Positions 16,944 through 26,432 of a stretch of 64,000 nucleotides of DNA are shown in pieces. Numbering within the stretch: the first letter of the stretch is position 1; each line of letters starts with the position of its first letter. The DNA lies in the NCBI GenBank assembly GCA_035495315.1, contig DATJGF010000234.1, positions 1-64,000 on the forward strand, read 5' to 3'. The stretch comes from DATJGF01 sp035495315. GTDB lineage: Bacteria > Verrucomicrobiota > Verrucomicrobiia > Limisphaerales > UBA8199. The translations under genes and the position numbers were made by a program. The notes beneath the pieces were generated by a model. It did not search any database and was not told the origin of the DNA. It was given only the letters and a program-made list of their open reading frames with translations.

Positions 16944-17726
16944 ATGGATTCACCCATAAAACTGATCTCGACGGATTTCGACGGCACGTTGTTCGCCGAG
17001 TTTGAGAATCCGCCGATACCGACGGAACTGGTCGAGTTAATAGGCCGGCTTCAACGCAACGGTGCGAAATGGATCATCAATACGGGCCGAGACATGTCGA
17101 GCCTGATGGAGTCGCTCGCCCGGGCGGGGATCCCCATCGAACCCGATTACCTGGTGTTGGTCGAACGTGAAATTCATCTGCACCACGATTCCCGCTACGG
17201 TGGCCTGACGGAATGGAATGCTGCCTGTTCGCAAACGCACGCCGAACTCTTCGGCAGTATTCGCGCTGACCTGCCCGCGCTGGTCGATTGGATCAACAAG
17301 CGCTATCACGCTCAAATCTATGAAGACTCCTATTCGCCGCTTTGTTTGATCGCCCGCGACAACGGCGATATGGATGCCATCCATCTGTACCTGGAGGATT
17401 ACTGCCGCAAAATCCCTGACCTCACGGTGGTGCGAAACGACGTTTATGCCCGCTTCAGCCATGCCGCTTACAACAAGGGCAGTGCCCTGGGCGAAATCAC
17501 GCGACGCCTCGGCTTGCGCCCTGAACGGGTGTTCGCTGTGGGAGATCACCTCAATGACCTCTCGATGCTCTCCCGCTCATACGCGCAGTTCCTCGCCGCA
17601 CCGGCCAATGCGGTGCCGGTCGTTAAAGCCGCCGTGCGTCGGGAGGGGGGCTACCTCTGCGTCGGTTGTCATGGGCGCGGTGTGGCTGAGGCAATGAAAT
17701 ATTATCTTGCCGGGCCTCGACACTGA
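16944..17726 (+). CDS. HAD-family hydrolase (Cof-like phosphatase)
   Basis: 260-residue haloacid-dehalogenase superfamily protein. Motif I is DFDGTLF (nucleophile Asp near residue 12), motif II NTGRD, and motifs III/IV KGSALGEI and GDHLNDLSML. A large insertion between motifs II and III is the C2-type cap of Cof/sugar-phosphatase enzymes. Likely a soluble sugar or nucleotide phosphatase; the substrate cannot be assigned. It starts right after the repeat array and stands alone on this strand. Confidence 0.85.
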   Translation: MDSPIKLISTDFDGTLFAEFENPPIPTELVELIGRLQRNGAKWIINTGRDMSSLMESLARAGIPIEPDYLVLVEREIHLHHDSRYGGLTEWNAACSQTHAELFGSIRADLPALVDWINKRYHAQIYEDSYSPLCLIARDNGDMDAIHLYLEDYCRKIPDLTVVRNDVYARFSHAAYNKGSALGEITRRLGLRPERVFAVGDHLNDLSMLSRSYAQFLAAPANAVPVVKAAVRREGGYLCVGCHGRGVAEAMKYYLAGPRH

Positions 17727-17978
17727 AAATTGAATTTTATTAATGATGTGGCGTTAATAATTGAACATAATAGTGTTTTTTGCTTTTGCAAAGAAAGCGC
17801 GGATGGCATGCATAACTTGTTGTCAGCCAGCTTAATATGTATCACCATTAGAAATTGACACGAGAGGGGCGCATGATAGAGTTTGATAGCAGCGGTTATC
17901 CGAGCTGATGCAGCTTCAGGCGCTCGGTCATCCGCTTTTGAATTCTTGAACATTGAACTTTGACACCGTAATTCGAGC

Positions 17979-19802
17979 ATGAGCGACGCACTTTCTTCCC
18001 CTCCGGCGCCGGGCAGTCCACCAAAGGTTTCCACGGTTAACGAAGCAGTGATCCGCATTGCGGGTAATTCCCAGGATGGGATTCAAGCGATCGGCGGCTT
18101 TTTGGCGCGGCTGGCCGGTCGCAGCGAACAGGAGGTTATGACCTTCATGACCATCCCTTCGACGATCTCGGGTGGCCCATCAATCTTCCAGGTGCGGATA
18201 GGTTCGGGCGAAGTTGCCAGTGCCGGCGACGAAGCCGACGTGCTGCTGGCGTTTTATCAGCACTCCTACGAAGAGCACATCGACTCGGTCAAGAAAGGCG
18301 GAATCGTCCTGTTCGACGCCGATCACGTCGAACCAAAAGCGGAGTGGCAACAGGAATACCGGCATATTGGCATTCCGATTTCCAGCCTTACGATCGAAGC
18401 CATCGGCGGCACCGCGAAAGACAAAGGCAAGAATATTTATGCCCTTGGCCTGCTGGCCAAGATGTTCGATCTGAACCTCCCGAAGCTCGAACAATTGATC
18501 GGAGAACGTTTCGGCGGGAAAGACACCAGTGTGTTGAATAATGCCCTGTCCGCGTTTCACGCCGGGTATGCGCAGTCGTTGGGGAATGTTTTCGAGACAT
18601 TTAAATTTGCCGAGAGCCGCAAGCGGACCGGGCAGCAAGTGGTCATGACTGGCAACGAGGCGCTGGCCTTCGGAATTATCGCTGCGGGTGTGCGTTTCGG
18701 CGCCGCTTACCCGATTACGCCGTGGTCGGATGTAATGGAGATTCTGCGGCGCGAGCTGCCAAAGTATGGTGGAACCTTTGTTCAATGTGAGGATGAGATT
18801 GCGGCGATTTCGATGGCCAACGGCGCCGGCTTTGCGGGTCGAGTAGCCGTCACCGGTTCAAGCGGGCCGGGTATTTCTCTTAAAATGGAATCCGTCGGCT
18901 GGGCGGTGATGGCCGAAATGCCGCTGGTGGTCATCAATGTGCAACGCGGTGGACCGTCAACCGGGATGCCGACGTCGGTCGAGCAATCGGATTTGAACCT
19001 GGCCTGTTTCGGAGCCCATGGTGATGCACCGCGCGTCGTGCTGGCCCCAGCGGATGTCGAGGATTGTTTTTACACTGCGATCGAGGCGGTGAATATCGCG
19101 CGCAAATACAACGTGCCCGTGTTTATCCTGAGCGACCAGGCGATCGCGACTCGCATCGAGGCGTTCCTGACACCGGACCTCGAGAAAGTATGCCAGGATA
19201 TCTCACCGAACCTGGCGCCAGTGGTCGATTACAAGCCATACGATTTAGCTACACCGGACGGAGTAACGCCACGCGTGGTGCCCGGAACACCGATCACAAG
19301 CGGGCGTTACCCGATTGCCGGTGGGCTTGAGCACGATGAATATGGTCACCCGACCGGCTCGCCCAAGTTGCACATGCAAATGACCGCCAAACGCCGCAAA
19401 AAACTGCAGGCACTGGCGGCGACTTTGCCGACGCCGAAGGTTTATGGCCCACCCGAAGGCAATGTCCTGCTGGTCGGCTGGGGATCGACGCGCGGCCCCA
19501 TTCAGGAAGCGGTCGACCGTGCTCGTGCGGCGGGCAACAGCGTGTCCTCGCTGCATATCAAGCATGTTCAGCCACTGCCGCCTGGACTCGAGAATATTTT
19601 TTCAGGTTTCAATACGATCCGGGTTGTTGAGATGAACGACGAGGGTCTATATGGCTATGGCCAGCTTGCCGGGTTGCTCCGAGCACGCTACTGCGACCCA
19701 AAAATCCGCGGGATCAACAAGACCGACGGGCTAACCTGGAAGGTAAAAGAGATTCTTGAAAGTGCCCAAGCCGACATCAATGCCGGCCTTAGCAAACTTT
19801 GA
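17979..19802 (+). CDS. korA: 2-oxoacid:ferredoxin oxidoreductase, fused gamma-alpha subunit
   Basis: 607 residues. The N-terminal 190 form the gamma domain (VIRIAGNSQDGIQAIGGFLARLA); the rest is the alpha, pyrimidine-binding domain (GNEALAFGIIAAGVRFGAAYPITPWSD, VEQSDL, a late transketolase C-like domain). With the beta subunit it oxidatively decarboxylates a 2-oxoacid, most likely 2-oxoglutarate, with CoA and reduces ferredoxin. It can run in reverse in CO2-fixing pathways. The gamma-alpha fusion is the KorA form of Bacteroidetes, Actinobacteria and Verrucomicrobia. Operon with korB, 60 bases downstream. Confidence 0.9.
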   Translation: MSDALSSPPAPGSPPKVSTVNEAVIRIAGNSQDGIQAIGGFLARLAGRSEQEVMTFMTIPSTISGGPSIFQVRIGSGEVASAGDEADVLLAFYQHSYEEHIDSVKKGGIVLFDADHVEPKAEWQQEYRHIGIPISSLTIEAIGGTAKDKGKNIYALGLLAKMFDLNLPKLEQLIGERFGGKDTSVLNNALSAFHAGYAQSLGNVFETFKFAESRKRTGQQVVMTGNEALAFGIIAAGVRFGAAYPITPWSDVMEILRRELPKYGGTFVQCEDEIAAISMANGAGFAGRVAVTGSSGPGISLKMESVGWAVMAEMPLVVINVQRGGPSTGMPTSVEQSDLNLACFGAHGDAPRVVLAPADVEDCFYTAIEAVNIARKYNVPVFILSDQAIATRIEAFLTPDLEKVCQDISPNLAPVVDYKPYDLATPDGVTPRVVPGTPITSGRYPIAGGLEHDEYGHPTGSPKLHMQMTAKRRKKLQALAATLPTPKVYGPPEGNVLLVGWGSTRGPIQEAVDRARAAGNSVSSLHIKHVQPLPPGLENIFSGFNTIRVVEMNDEGLYGYGQLAGLLRARYCDPKIRGINKTDGLTWKVKEILESAQADINAGLSKL

Positions 19803-19862
19803 GCTTTAGCTTATTGATCGTTTTTAAACCCTTACGTTTTTAATTGTTAACGTTTACTAAAC

Positions 19863-20801
19863 ATGAGCGCCCCCGCTATTGAGAACCCTCGCGCGTCCGG
19901 TCAAGCCCTGCCCGCCCAGCCACCGGCGGAACGCAAGGCTCTGACTAAAAAAGAAATCGCCGCCGACCATCCGACGTGGTGTCCCGGTTGTGGCGACTTT
20001 TCAGTACTGGCTCTGTACTTCAAGCTGATTGAGAAACGGAAGCTTTGGCAGGAAAAGATCACCACGATATCCGGAATCGGGTGTTCGAGCCGCTTTCCTT
20101 ACTTCGTTCAGGCGTACGGCGCCCACTACATTCACGGGCGATCCCTGGCGTTTGCCAGCGGGATTTCCCTGTCCCGCCCTGACCTGCATGTGTATGTGTT
20201 TGGGGGTGACGGTGACATGTTCTCGATCGGTGGCAATCATTTCAATCACGTCGCGCGCAAGAACATCAAAATGACCTGCGTGGTGATGGATAACTGGGTG
20301 TATGGATTGACCAAAAAGCAGACGTCGCCCACCTCGCCGTTGGGATTCAAAAGCAAGACCGACACCTGGGGCGCGGTCGATTACCCCATTAATCCGATGA
20401 AACAGGCGATCGCCGCCGGCGCGACGTTCGTCGCGCGCACCACTCACACCAATCCCAACCACGTGATGCAAATGATGGAAGCGGCGATGGACCACGAAGG
20501 GTTCAGTTTCATCGAGTGCCTCAGCGAATGTGTTGAATTCTACGAAGGCGCCTTTGACGCGTCGAATCCCCGCAAAGGCGGCGTCTTCAACCTCGTCCCC
20601 TCTGATCACGACGTCACCGACGAAATTGCCGCCTACAAACTCGCCGACCAGGCTTTTCCCGGCTCATTCGGAATCTTTTACAAGGTCAACAAGCCGACCA
20701 AGAACGCCAAAGAGGCAACCGTTAATGCCTCCGCGATGGAAAAGTTTAAAGGACTGAAAGATTGGGAGATTTTGCGCAAGACGTTCGAGCGAATGAAGTG
20801 A
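19863..20801 (+). CDS. korB: 2-oxoacid:ferredoxin oxidoreductase, beta subunit
   Basis: 312 residues, the thiamine-diphosphate-binding subunit. HPTWCPGCGDF at the start, GIGCSSRFPYF, and the TPP/Mg motif GDGDMFSIGGNHFNH followed by MDNWVYGLTKKQTSPTS are all in place. It carries no separate ferredoxin domain, as usual for the two-subunit Kor enzymes. Pairs with KorA directly upstream. Confidence 0.92.
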   Translation: MSAPAIENPRASGQALPAQPPAERKALTKKEIAADHPTWCPGCGDFSVLALYFKLIEKRKLWQEKITTISGIGCSSRFPYFVQAYGAHYIHGRSLAFASGISLSRPDLHVYVFGGDGDMFSIGGNHFNHVARKNIKMTCVVMDNWVYGLTKKQTSPTSPLGFKSKTDTWGAVDYPINPMKQAIAAGATFVARTTHTNPNHVMQMMEAAMDHEGFSFIECLSECVEFYEGAFDASNPRKGGVFNLVPSDHDVTDEIAAYKLADQAFPGSFGIFYKVNKPTKNAKEATVNASAMEKFKGLKDWEILRKTFERMK

Positions 20802-20903
20802 GTTTTTCTTCGACTCCTATCTGACCACGTTTGTGGCGAGCTTGACGGCGGCGCAGCTCCCGCTCACCTTATCGGCGTATCCGCGATTCTGCGGGTAAAA
20901 AGT

Positions 20904-21407
20904 ATGCCAATTTACGAATACGCCTGCCCGAAGTGTCGGGTGATCTTTAATTTTCTTTCGAAGCGGGTGAACCCTGACCGCTTGCCGGTGTGCCCGAAAT
21001 GCGGGAACAAAAAGATGACTAAAACCATCAGCCGTTTTGCGCTGACGCGAGGGTTGAAAGAACCGGCCGCCAAGTCTGATGCCGAGGGCGGCGAACCGCC
21101 GATGCCCGATATGGAGGACCCGCGCGTCGAACGCGCGATGATGGAGCTCGAGCGGGACATGGAGCACATGGACGAGAATAATCCGCGGCACATGGCGCAC
21201 ATGATGCGTAAGATGAAGGACCTGATGCCACCCGGCACGATGCCGAAGGAACTGGATGTCGCGATCAAACGGCTTGAGGCCGGGGAAGATCCCGAAAAAA
21301 TCGAAGCGGACATGGGCGACCTGCTCGGCGATTTTATGGGCGGAGAAGAGGGCGGTGGCCCCGGTGGTGGGAGTTACGCGCATGACAGCGGGTTATACGA
21401 TTATTGA
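20904..21407 (+). CDS. FmdB-type zinc-ribbon protein
   Basis: 167 residues. The first 45 form the FmdB zinc ribbon: MPIYEYACPKCRVIFNF, then VCPKCGNKKMTKTISRF. The rest is acidic and Met-rich (DMEHMDENNPRHMAHMMRKM) and ends in a Gly-rich tail; this extension is longer than in ordinary FmdB proteins of about 80-110 residues. Role unproven; the family is linked to regulation or assembly of redox enzymes, and it follows korAB here. Confidence 0.82.
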   Translation: MPIYEYACPKCRVIFNFLSKRVNPDRLPVCPKCGNKKMTKTISRFALTRGLKEPAAKSDAEGGEPPMPDMEDPRVERAMMELERDMEHMDENNPRHMAHMMRKMKDLMPPGTMPKELDVAIKRLEAGEDPEKIEADMGDLLGDFMGGEEGGGPGGGSYAHDSGLYDY

Positions 21408-21545
21408 TTGCTTAGAACGTGAAACGTTAAACCGGAATACCTCGCTGAATACCAGACCTCAACCTAAGGTGAAGGTGAAGGTGAAGAAGCTCCGCCCGGT
21501 TGCCGGTTCAACGGTCTAACGCTCCAGAGCTTTAACGCTTACCCC

Positions 21546-22811
21546 ATGTTCTCCCGGCGTCTTAAGACGGGCTATTTCGTCCTCGAAGGGCTCAACTCCT
21601 TCGCTGTCGTCTACTACTTCTATTATTTTTATTTCTTCATGCACAAGGCGCACGCCTTTGACAACCAGGCTAACCTGGTGCTAGCCGCGCTCAACGGAGC
21701 GACTTATGCCATATGCGCCTGGTGGGGAGGGCGGTTTGCCCAACGCGCCGGTTATTTCACCGCGCTGAAACTGGGGTTTTTCATCATGCTAGTGGCGCTG
21801 ACGATAGGTCCATTTGTTCATTCTGCGCTAAGCCATATTGCAGTGATGTTGATCACGGTTGTGGGCATGTCCTTCACCTGGCCCACACTGGAAGCTCTGG
21901 TCAGTGAAGAAGAGCCGCCCGCCGGTCTGCAGCATATGGTCGGGATTTACAATGTCGTATGGGCAGCGACTGCAGCTGTTGCGAATTTCTTTGGCGGCGC
22001 AATGCTCGACAAGCTTGGATTCTCGAGCCTTTTCTTTGTTCCAATTGCCATCCTGTTGACGCAATTGGGCCTGACCTCCTGGCTCCAATCCCAGGTCCGA
22101 TCCGGCACCTCGACTGGAGATCGCCAGGAGCCCGCGCCATCCGGCTCGACTGGCTCAGAATCTGAGTATCAGCGTTCCGGCGCACCTGCGGGGGCGGGCG
22201 TGAGAGTAGCCTCGTTGACCGCTGCCACGATCGAAGATGCCAACGCGAAAAGGAAGGCAAAAGCATTTTTGCGGATGGCCTGGTTGGCCAATCCGTTCGC
22301 GTATATAGCAATCAACACGCTAATCGCCGTCATGCCGGGGATTGCCGCGCGCCTTGGATTGTCGACGACGTTGGCAGGATTTTGCTGTTCGGTATGGTGC
22401 TTCTCGCGCCTGGCAGCATTTGCGATCTTATGGCAGTGGACCACCTGGCATTATAGATTTCGCTGGCTGTTGCTCTCCTATGTGTCACTGGTGGCGAGCT
22501 TTGCGACAGTGTTATTGGCACAACACGTCGCCGTGCTGGTTCTCGGCCAATTGCTGTTCGGCGTCTCAGTTGGCTTGATCTATTATTCGTCGCTGTTCTA
22601 TTCGATGGACCTCGGCGACACCAAAGGCGAGCACGGGGGCATTCATGAGGCAGTGATCGGTTTGGGCAATTGTGCGGGGCCCGCTGTCGGAGCCGCAGCT
22701 CTCTATTTTCTACCGCGCTATGACAATAGCGGCGCGTATGCCGTCAGCCTGTTGCTTCTCTCGGGACTGGGTGGGCTGCTCACCATCTGGCGTGGTAACG
22801 GCACGCGCTGA
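21546..22811 (+). CDS. MFS transporter
   Basis: 421 residues with about twelve hydrophobic segments in two groups of six, separated by a hydrophilic loop of about 50 residues (near 185-240, rich in Ser/Gly/Pro). The first half has FAQRAGYFTALKLGF in the loop-2/3 position. The fold is that of a major facilitator superfamily permease in the inner membrane. No substrate can be assigned. ATG at 21546, not clearly linked to the upstream FmdB gene. Confidence 0.8.
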   Translation: MFSRRLKTGYFVLEGLNSFAVVYYFYYFYFFMHKAHAFDNQANLVLAALNGATYAICAWWGGRFAQRAGYFTALKLGFFIMLVALTIGPFVHSALSHIAVMLITVVGMSFTWPTLEALVSEEEPPAGLQHMVGIYNVVWAATAAVANFFGGAMLDKLGFSSLFFVPIAILLTQLGLTSWLQSQVRSGTSTGDRQEPAPSGSTGSESEYQRSGAPAGAGVRVASLTAATIEDANAKRKAKAFLRMAWLANPFAYIAINTLIAVMPGIAARLGLSTTLAGFCCSVWCFSRLAAFAILWQWTTWHYRFRWLLLSYVSLVASFATVLLAQHVAVLVLGQLLFGVSVGLIYYSSLFYSMDLGDTKGEHGGIHEAVIGLGNCAGPAVGAAALYFLPRYDNSGAYAVSLLLLSGLGGLLTIWRGNGTR

Positions 22812-22849
22812 AATTGCAGATACTCGTTAGCCATCAGATTACTTTTCGC

Positions 22850-23374
22850 TCACTCCACCGAGGCAATTCGTGGTATTTCGGGCCATTCGAAATCTGGTAA
22901 TACCTGGAGCCGCATCCCGGGCTCGAGCGTTAGATTCTCGCCCTTGGCCCAAATGAGATCATTGAGCAGTAATTGAAGTATTAAGGGCTGCGTAGCAAAG
23001 TAGGTCGACCAGATCCACGTACTTTGGTCAATTTGGGTCATCGCCTGGCTTCGATGCCAATTGAGGCCGCCTCCTTCGCCGCGAATGAAAAGGCTGTTAC
23101 CGAGTCCCAGTTCGATTTTCGCCTCTAACGTAGTCCGCCGTGTCGGCGCTGGATTCCCGGTAAAGTCAGGTTCCCTTGGAAAATATGGACGCCACCGCCT
23201 GGTCTCGCTCCCGGGTATAGCTACAACCGTGGCATCGGGCAAGCCGTGGCAGACTCTATAGGCCTCCGCCCGGAACCGGTTCGCGAAAGTCCGCGCGGTT
23301 TCCAGGTGTTGCGTCCACTCCCGTCCGCATCCCAGGTAAAGCCCCGTCCGAAAATCCCTCAACAGCATTTTCAT
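22850..23374 (-). CDS. Hypothetical protein with a carbohydrate-binding-like C-terminal domain
   Basis: 174 residues from ATG at 23374, which has a strong ribosome-binding site (AAGGAG); the frame is open to 23548 but that part is not needed. Residues 1-60 are a helical, arginine-rich part with a TVVAIPGS motif. The C-terminal part (GNSLFIRGEGGGLNWHRSQAM, then LLLNDLIWAKGENLTLEPG) has the look of an early-set Ig-like or CBM20/48-type beta-sandwich, in which an aromatic-rich face binds glycans. No catalytic domain. Lies downstream of mobA on the same strand; no functional link is evident. Confidence 0.55.
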   Translation of the reverse strand: MKMLLRDFRTGLYLGCGREWTQHLETARTFANRFRAEAYRVCHGLPDATVVAIPGSETRRWRPYFPREPDFTGNPAPTRRTTLEAKIELGLGNSLFIRGEGGGLNWHRSQAMTQIDQSTWIWSTYFATQPLILQLLLNDLIWAKGENLTLEPGMRLQVLPDFEWPEIPRIASVE

Positions 23375-23544
23375 AATTGACTCCTTAGTTCTGCGGATCC
23401 GATCGACCAGGAAAGGCCTCAGGTCGAGGCACAATTCGGTTACAAACCAGGCCGCCATCAACACAGGTTCGCGACCGGCACCGCGCAGGTCTTTACTTAG
23501 TATACGAGGGGAGATTGCGTTTCTGACACGGAACCATGCAGGCG

Positions 23545-24201
23545 TCAAACGCCACCCTGCCGGTCGGTCAAAGCGTCGAAGTCTTGGGGATGGTTCAGGT
23601 TATGATAGAAGGGTCGCTCCTCAGGCCTCAACAGGCAGGAATCCGCGACGTTTTCAATCGTCAGTTTCTTGCAGAAACGCTGTAGAGAAGCGTCAGGCTC
23701 GTTGAGGGCGGCGGCAGCAAACGGGACTGCTGATTGCGAGTAGATCGCGCACGTCGGCTCGAAGTAGTTGCCGTTCATCGGGAGAAGGCTGCGACCGGGC
23801 CGAACCAGCGCGAGCAGTTTGCTTAAGTGCTCGAGAGTCATTTGCGGCATATCGATAGCCACGACGATTAGATGCGGGGCCTCCAGGCGCTGCAAGCAGG
23901 CCGAAATGCCGCTCAACGGGCCGCGGGAGGGGGGCGAATCAAGCACGACCTCGAGTCCCTCAGGACACCACGGAGGAACCGAGCGTGCCGAAATCCACAG
24001 ATTTTGAGGTTGCAACGCCAGGAGAAGATTCAGTTGTCTCCTCCAAAGTGGTTGACCAGCGATGCATAGAGTCGCCTTATCAGTCCCCATCCGTCTGGAC
24101 TCCCCCCCAACCAGAAGGCAAGCGGTCCAAGAGTCCTGCGTAGCGGAGCTACCAGGAGCAGGTGACGATTCAGTTTTCACGTTTGAAAAGCGCAAGACCA
24201 C
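23545..24201 (-). CDS. mobA: Molybdenum cofactor guanylyltransferase
   Basis: 218 residues. The nucleotidyltransferase signature LLVGGESRRMGTDKA near the N-terminus binds GTP, and PLSGISACLQRL plus AIDMPQM follow in the expected order. MobA links GMP to molybdopterin to give the bis-MGD cofactor of formate dehydrogenases and related enzymes. The start is GTG at 24201; no ATG exists before the motif. Divergent from fdhD with about 115 bases between, consistent with a shared role in formate dehydrogenase maturation. Confidence 0.85.
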   Translation of the reverse strand: MVLRFSNVKTESSPAPGSSATQDSWTACLLVGGESRRMGTDKATLCIAGQPLWRRQLNLLLALQPQNLWISARSVPPWCPEGLEVVLDSPPSRGPLSGISACLQRLEAPHLIVVAIDMPQMTLEHLSKLLALVRPGRSLLPMNGNYFEPTCAIYSQSAVPFAAAALNEPDASLQRFCKKLTIENVADSCLLRPEERPFYHNLNHPQDFDALTDRQGGV

Positions 24202-24316
24202 TTTTACCTGCGTCCGCGATATTCAGCAAGTTACACCCAGATCGGCGGTCGACACTCGGGCTTGCCGCGGACCTTTCCCGCTCGTGGAATTCAGCGTTCG
24301 GTAATACAGTAAGACA

Positions 24317-25153
24317 ATGACTCAAATGCCCTGCAATCGCTACGCGACAGTTTCTGCAGAAATCCTTCTATACCGCCCGGGGCAAAAGACACAGAAATCG
24401 GAGGACGCCATTGCCGTCGAGGAGCCGCTGGAGATCCGAGTACGCGGGCGTGGCATCGCGGTCACCATGCGGACGCCCGGAGAGGACCCGGAGCTAGTTG
24501 CCGGATTTCTGATGAGTGAAGGCATCATAACGCGCCGGGAAGACATCGTCGAAATCGCCCCCTGTCTCCAGAGTGATTTGCCGGATAACACTCTGAATGT
24601 GTTTTTGTCGGCTGCGGTAACCGTCGACTTCGAACGGCTGACACGGCACGTTTTCGCCAGTTCGAGTTGCGGCTTATGTGGAAAAGCTTCAATCGACGCG
24701 ATACGCCGGTCGTTTCCTGCGATCCAGTCGGACGTATCCGTTCCCGCGGCTCTGATTAATGAACTGCCGGCACGGATGCGCGCCGCGCAACGCACTTTCG
24801 CTCTCACGGGGGGACTTCACGCCGCGGCAATTTTCGATAGCGCGGGAGAACTCATCGCGGTGCGGGAGGATATCGGCCGTCACAATGCCGTCGACAAGGT
24901 TCTCGGATATGGTCTGCTGACCACCAAAGCTCCATTCGAAACCAGCATTCTCCTGGTAAGTGGACGCGCCTCCTTCGAGATCATTCAAAAAGCACTCGCC
25001 GGTCGTATCCCGATCATCTGTGCCGTCTCCGCGCCTTCGAGTTTAGCGGTGGAATTTGCGCGGGAAAATGGCCAAACCTTGATTGGGTTTTTGCGCGCGA
25101 ATTCCATGAACCTTTACTCGGGTGCCCAACGCATCCACGGACCGGCAACATGA
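24317..25153 (+). CDS. fdhD: Formate dehydrogenase accessory sulfurtransferase
   Basis: 278 residues, complete. FdhD passes sulfur from the cysteine desulfurase to the Mo-bis-MGD of formate dehydrogenase. The CxxC at residues 118-121 (SSCGLCGKAS) holds the catalytic cysteines; GIAVTMRTPGEDPELVAGFL, FALTGGLHAAAIF, VREDIGRHNAVDKV and SGRASFEIIQKAL are the family blocks. No formate dehydrogenase gene lies in the window. Confidence 0.93.
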   Translation: MTQMPCNRYATVSAEILLYRPGQKTQKSEDAIAVEEPLEIRVRGRGIAVTMRTPGEDPELVAGFLMSEGIITRREDIVEIAPCLQSDLPDNTLNVFLSAAVTVDFERLTRHVFASSSCGLCGKASIDAIRRSFPAIQSDVSVPAALINELPARMRAAQRTFALTGGLHAAAIFDSAGELIAVREDIGRHNAVDKVLGYGLLTTKAPFETSILLVSGRASFEIIQKALAGRIPIICAVSAPSSLAVEFARENGQTLIGFLRANSMNLYSGAQRIHGPAT

Positions 25154-25175
25154 TCCGGCCGGCCGGAAACTAGAA

Positions 25176-25541
25176 TTACAGCCCGAGCACTTCCCTTCGT
25201 TTCAGGCAAAACTCTTCCTCACTAATGCGCCCTTCGCTCTTCAGGCGAGAGAGGTTCCGCATCTGCTCGTAGAAATATTCAACCGGCTCGGAGGGCGGAA
25301 GAATTGATTGTGATCGCAAAGGGCAGAACTTCTTGATGAAGCCGCGCCGTTTCACCAGATACACAGGAAACGCGATCGCCCAAAGGAGCAAACAGGAGAT
25401 CAGCCAATCCACCGGTTCCATATCGACATGCAGCCGCAGTGTTTTTTGCCGCTCGCCTGTCTTGTGGATGCCGATGCGCAGCGCATCGACGTAAACCCAC
25501 AGACTCGTGGCGATAATTGAAACCAAGACGATATATGGCAT
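25176..25541 (-). CDS. Membrane protein with C-terminal SHOCT-like domain
   Basis: 121 residues. Two membrane segments (about 1-20 and 44-63) are followed by a basic cytosolic loop and, from residue 90 on, QMRNLSRLKSEGRISEEEFCLKRREV, the short SHOCT pattern of two helices. SHOCT domains are found at the ends of many bacterial membrane and nucleic-acid-related proteins with unknown roles. AGGAAAGGG precedes the ATG. Confidence 0.65.
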   Translation of the reverse strand: MPYIVLVSIIATSLWVYVDALRIGIHKTGERQKTLRLHVDMEPVDWLISCLLLWAIAFPVYLVKRRGFIKKFCPLRSQSILPPSEPVEYFYEQMRNLSRLKSEGRISEEEFCLKRREVLGL

Positions 25542-25928
25542 AAAGGTGCCCTTTCCTGTACAGCCAATTCTTTTGCTTTCCTCTTACCGACCCCCTGAAC
25601 AAAAACACCACCCGAGTGGCAATGCAGGGGTACGACATAGCCGAGGAGAGCAAGGGCTGTACCTGAACGTTCAGGCGGGATAACGAACCAGATTTGAGCA
25701 GCCGACCCCCGCCAAGAAATGCTTAATTCGGTCGGCCGGGCTGCCAGTCGATCGCCTACCACCTCGCTCGGAAAAGCCGCCAAGAATGTCCCAAATCCAC
25801 ACAACCCTCGTCTGAGTTCAAGGCAGACAGGAAGGTTTGCTTTACTCAAGCACGCAGGCCGTCGCAAATAAGCCCCTTATGGCCGAAGGAAAGCCACGTT
25901 TTCCGGGTCTATCACGGAGGGGCAAGTC
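25542..25928. other. Intergenic region
   Basis: About 390 bases between two divergent genes. Minus-strand frames here (25400-25867, 25279-25653) are shadows that overlap the SHOCT protein gene in another frame. I see promoter space only and no hairpin or repeat. Confidence 0.35.
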
Positions 25929-26432
25929 ATGATTCTATCCGTTTTCCACCCCCGCCCTATCCGTAAAGATTCGTGGTCTGTTTGTGGGACCAGGGAAAAA
26001 GAGTTGCTCTCTCAGAAGGGAATGCGTATCGGCGACAGGAGCAATTACCTAAGCATCGAGCGAATCGCGACCTCGGGCCAAAACTGTGTATGGCACTGCG
26101 AGGCGGGCGCGGTGTGTGCCGGGTGGAAAGTTGTCGCCGTGCATGACCAGGTGCTGGTGACAGAATGGGAAAAGGCACTTCAACAGGCACTGGACTTCGT
26201 CATCCTCCAAATTCCGCGGGTAGAATTTGGCCTCTCCGAGGGAGGTTGGCTGCGGATTCGGCGAGACAGCCGGGGATACATCGTGGTTCGTTACCGTTTG
26301 GGTCGGTTGAACGCGGGAGCCGCTGTGGAAGGCGAAGTGGTGTTGGATTCGCGAAAGGGAGACGAGTTCTGCAAAGAACTAACCGCCGTGCTCTCTATCA
26401 ATCCCAGTTCAACGCAGAGCGCTCCCCCTTAA
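25929..26432 (+). CDS. Hypothetical protein, 167 aa
   Basis: Unknown family. GGAGGGGCAAGTC in front of ATG 25929 is a strong ribosome-binding site; a second ATG at 26022 is possible. After a basic N-terminal part the protein looks like a small beta-rich domain (VWHCEAGAVCAGWKVVAVHD, EKALQQALDFVILQIPRVEF, GWLRIRRDSRGYIVVRYRLG). No signal peptide or membrane segment. It ends four bases into the convergent Gfo/Idh gene. Confidence 0.5.
   Translation: MILSVFHPRPIRKDSWSVCGTREKELLSQKGMRIGDRSNYLSIERIATSGQNCVWHCEAGAVCAGWKVVAVHDQVLVTEWEKALQQALDFVILQIPRVEFGLSEGGWLRIRRDSRGYIVVRYRLGRLNAGAAVEGEVVLDSRKGDEFCKELTAVLSINPSSTQSAPP

Noticed and set aside
17702..18058. 118-codon minus-strand frame upstream of korA
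   Set aside because: Overlaps the start of korA antisense and has no domain.
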